A DNA stretch of 7,440 nt from a bacterium (GTDB lineage Bacteria > Eremiobacterota > Eremiobacteria > Baltobacterales > Baltobacteraceae). The stretch is taken from NCBI GenBank assembly GCA_021782295.1, contig JAJXVC010000092.1:1-7440 (forward strand). Direction: 5' to 3'. Under the pieces are notes generated by a model, which was not told the DNA's origin, did no database searches, and saw only the letters and a program-made list of their open reading frames with translations. Positions 7,201-7,440 of this stretch are shown in pieces. The translations under genes and the position numbers were made by a program. Within the stretch, counting starts at the first letter, position 1, and each line of letters begins with the position of its first letter.

Positions 7201-7350
7201 GGCGGGTTCTTCCTTGGCGCAAACGCTCCGCCGACGGCATCGCTGCTTGCATATCGCAGGCATCTCGATGTACGCTTTGCAGCGGCGATGGATGCATACC
7301 ATCGTTACCTGGCAACGGTTATCAAACCGCTGGGGTTGCAAATAAAGTGA
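4276..7350 (+). CDS. Secreted Asp-box (BNR/sortilin-like) beta-propeller protein, copy 2
   Basis: 1024 residues from a GTG start. The signal peptide at about 1-23 (MKIRF, LALGALLVAGSIL, AAA cleavage motif) joins the shared domain at Tyr27 with no Pro-rich linker. Asp boxes begin near residues 68, 122, 173, 231, 280, 326, 368, 515, 582, 635 and 679, each exactly 28 lower than in copy 1. In the first 60 aligned residues I count 35 identities. An Ig-like region lies at about 821-881 (NRVVWDF to KGDPQ), then a helical C-terminus with the NYQNDEDSI motif near 956. Its only two Cys are 401 and 411, aligned with those of copy 1. Around the QDN motif the sequence is GGWQDNSGWCGPSNS, closer to the form I recall for the wider family than copy 1's GLQDNNAFCARENS. 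A secreted ligand-binding or scaffold protein is likely; the substrate or partner is unknown. Only 12 bp separate it from the next gene, so co-transcription is likely. Confidence 0.9.
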   Translation: MKIRFLALGALLVAGSILPAAAATAPYARMKWREIGPAITGGRVSSVAGTAQNADLYVIGTAGGGVWKSSNGGATWKPIFTKEPTGAIGAVAIDPTNQNVLWVGTGESNPRNDVSFGTGLYKSTNGGKTWERVGLALTRQISRIAVDPKNPQHVVVGASGDPYADSVHRGVYVTFDGGKTWTKSLYIGPSSGASDIAMDPADPNVVYAGMWQFRRKPWTFHSGGPNDGIYKSTDGGKSWKKLVGNGLPTGYEGRIGLAIAQSNPSRVYALIEAKGGILWRSDDAGAHWKMMTDNTLVDQRPFYFTHIAVDPKNENRVYGVSEMLSVSTDGGKKFKRIAKGVHVDYHAIWIAPNNGKRIIVGEDGGYALTLDGGKAWSYARNLPIGQVYHVGLSNGNPYLVCGGWQDNSGWCGPSNSRDRQGIKNRRWFQVVGGDGMWAVPDPSNANDVVADLEDGYVNVFNRHARLFRFINPYFEPGLSIFDLNKRPYRFNWDSPIAFAPWNGHVLWYGGNVVFQSTDLGQTWHPISPDLTRNIKAHQMPAGGPLAHDVSGAEYSDTILDIEGSTVARGEIWVGTDDGLVQLTRDGGKHWQNVTPVGAPKFARVETVAPSALDPATAYASFDDHRMGDYAPYLYVTHNYGKSWTKIVNGLPTNIYTRTIRPDIHNKNLVFAGNEEGLFISFNGGGTWKPFSLNVPAVSVRDIRIQPTFDDLVIGTHGRGIWILDDIAALQNLPTAQAQGAMLFPVRTAYEYIMHSNDENLYTRYAAKNPPNGAILDFYQKAPQKKAPVIQVLDSRGRVIRTISGSIKIGKKKILLVPNKAGINRVVWDFRENGVPRWMGAARKAYRGPKEGLTVLPGRYTARVVLNGHTYTQSFQVKGDPQTPYTLAQMRAGYLIGKHFLDMSGKINVVLNALDAQNVALQKAYAIARSADNAPRLAALSAAMKRRDTIFATFTANYQNDEDSIQRPGALREAIPGGFFLGANAPPTASLLAYRRHLDVRFAAAMDAYHRYLATVIKPLGLQIK
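4477..6336 (+). repeat. Array of eleven Asp-box motifs in copy 2
   Basis: Nine-codon motifs start at 4477, 4639, 4792, 4966, 5113, 5251, 5377, 5818, 6019, 6178 and 6310, with the same spacing as in copy 1. The fifth (RSDDAGAHW), sixth (VSTDGGKKF) and eleventh (ISFNGGGTW) boxes are the least regular. The same long gap separates boxes seven and eight. Confidence 0.88.
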
Positions 7351-7362
7351 GGCTACACGCTC

Positions 7363-7440
7363 GTGAAATACGGACACGAAACCGTCGTCGAAGGTAAATT
7401 CGAGGAAGTCATCGATCGCACGAAAGCCGCGCTCGCGGAG
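7363..7440 (+). CDS. N-terminal start of a probable DUF302 protein (3' end outside window)
   Basis: A GTG at 7363 opens a frame of 26 codons that runs off the window end: MKYGHETVVEGKFEEVIDRT and onwards. GTGAGG at 7347-7352, overlapping the stop of copy 2, is a usable ribosome binding site 10 bases upstream. The pattern 'F-E-E-x-[IV]-x-[RK]-x-[KR]-x-A-L' after a short first strand resembles the start of DUF302 (PF03625) domains, small alpha/beta proteins of unknown role. Too little is visible to see the core motifs, so the family is tentative. The 12-bp gap from the Asp-box gene, with no terminator, suggests the same operon. Confidence 0.55.
   Translation, partial: MKYGHETVVEGKFEEVIDRTKAALAE

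Noticed and set aside
1053..7350. Sialidase or other glycosyl hydrolase activity for the Asp-box proteins
   Set aside because: Asp boxes are structural and occur in many propellers. I see no FRIP/YRIP motif or arginine triad pattern, and family members labelled 'glycosyl hydrolase' carry that name largely from the repeat.
1..7440. Mobile elements, CRISPR arrays or tRNA genes
   Set aside because: I found no inverted-repeat-bounded transposase, no regularly spaced short direct repeats outside the coding Asp boxes, and no tRNA-like cloverleaf in the short intergenic gaps.

Overview
The window looks like a bacterial chromosome segment of moderately high GC (judged by eye, not counted). All genes lie on the + strand. 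I cannot name the species. Large secreted Asp-box (BNR/sortilin-type) proteins of about 1000 residues, in paralogous pairs, are to my knowledge typical of soil and sediment phyla such as Acidobacteriota, Gemmatimonadota and Eremiobacterota/Vulcanimicrobiota. That placement is an inference from gene content only.

Layout. (1) Bases 1-466: the last 25 codons of a probable DUF190 gene, translationally coupled through an ATGA overlap to a complete crcB fluoride channel gene. (2) Bases 467-562: a short gap with a small GC hairpin. (3) Bases 563-937: a complete 124-residue single PAS-domain protein that aligns almost without gaps with photoactive yellow protein (PYP), including the chromophore-binding Cys and its two hydrogen-bonding partners. 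(4) Bases 938-1052: an intergenic stretch with a perfect 11-bp hairpin, a likely terminator, and a strong AGGAGG ribosome binding site. (5) Bases 1053-7350: two tandem secreted proteins of 1065 and 1024 residues, 25 bp apart. Each carries a signal peptide, eleven Asp-box propeller repeats, an Ig-like domain and a C-terminal helical domain. They align with no net length change over about 754 residues, so they are an old tandem duplication. (6) Bases 7363-7440: the first 26 codons of a probable DUF302 protein, probably in the same operon.

How the genes fit together. DUF190-crcB is a recognised pair for fluoride resistance. The PYP-like gene appears to be its own unit, with a hairpin after it. 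The two Asp-box proteins and the DUF302 gene form a probable operon for exported proteins of unknown role. The most notable items are the PYP homologue, which keeps Tyr42/Glu46/Cys69 but has lost Thr50 and Arg52, and the gap-free tandem pair, whose only two cysteines sit at identical aligned positions. I see no mobile element, CRISPR array, tRNA or rRNA.
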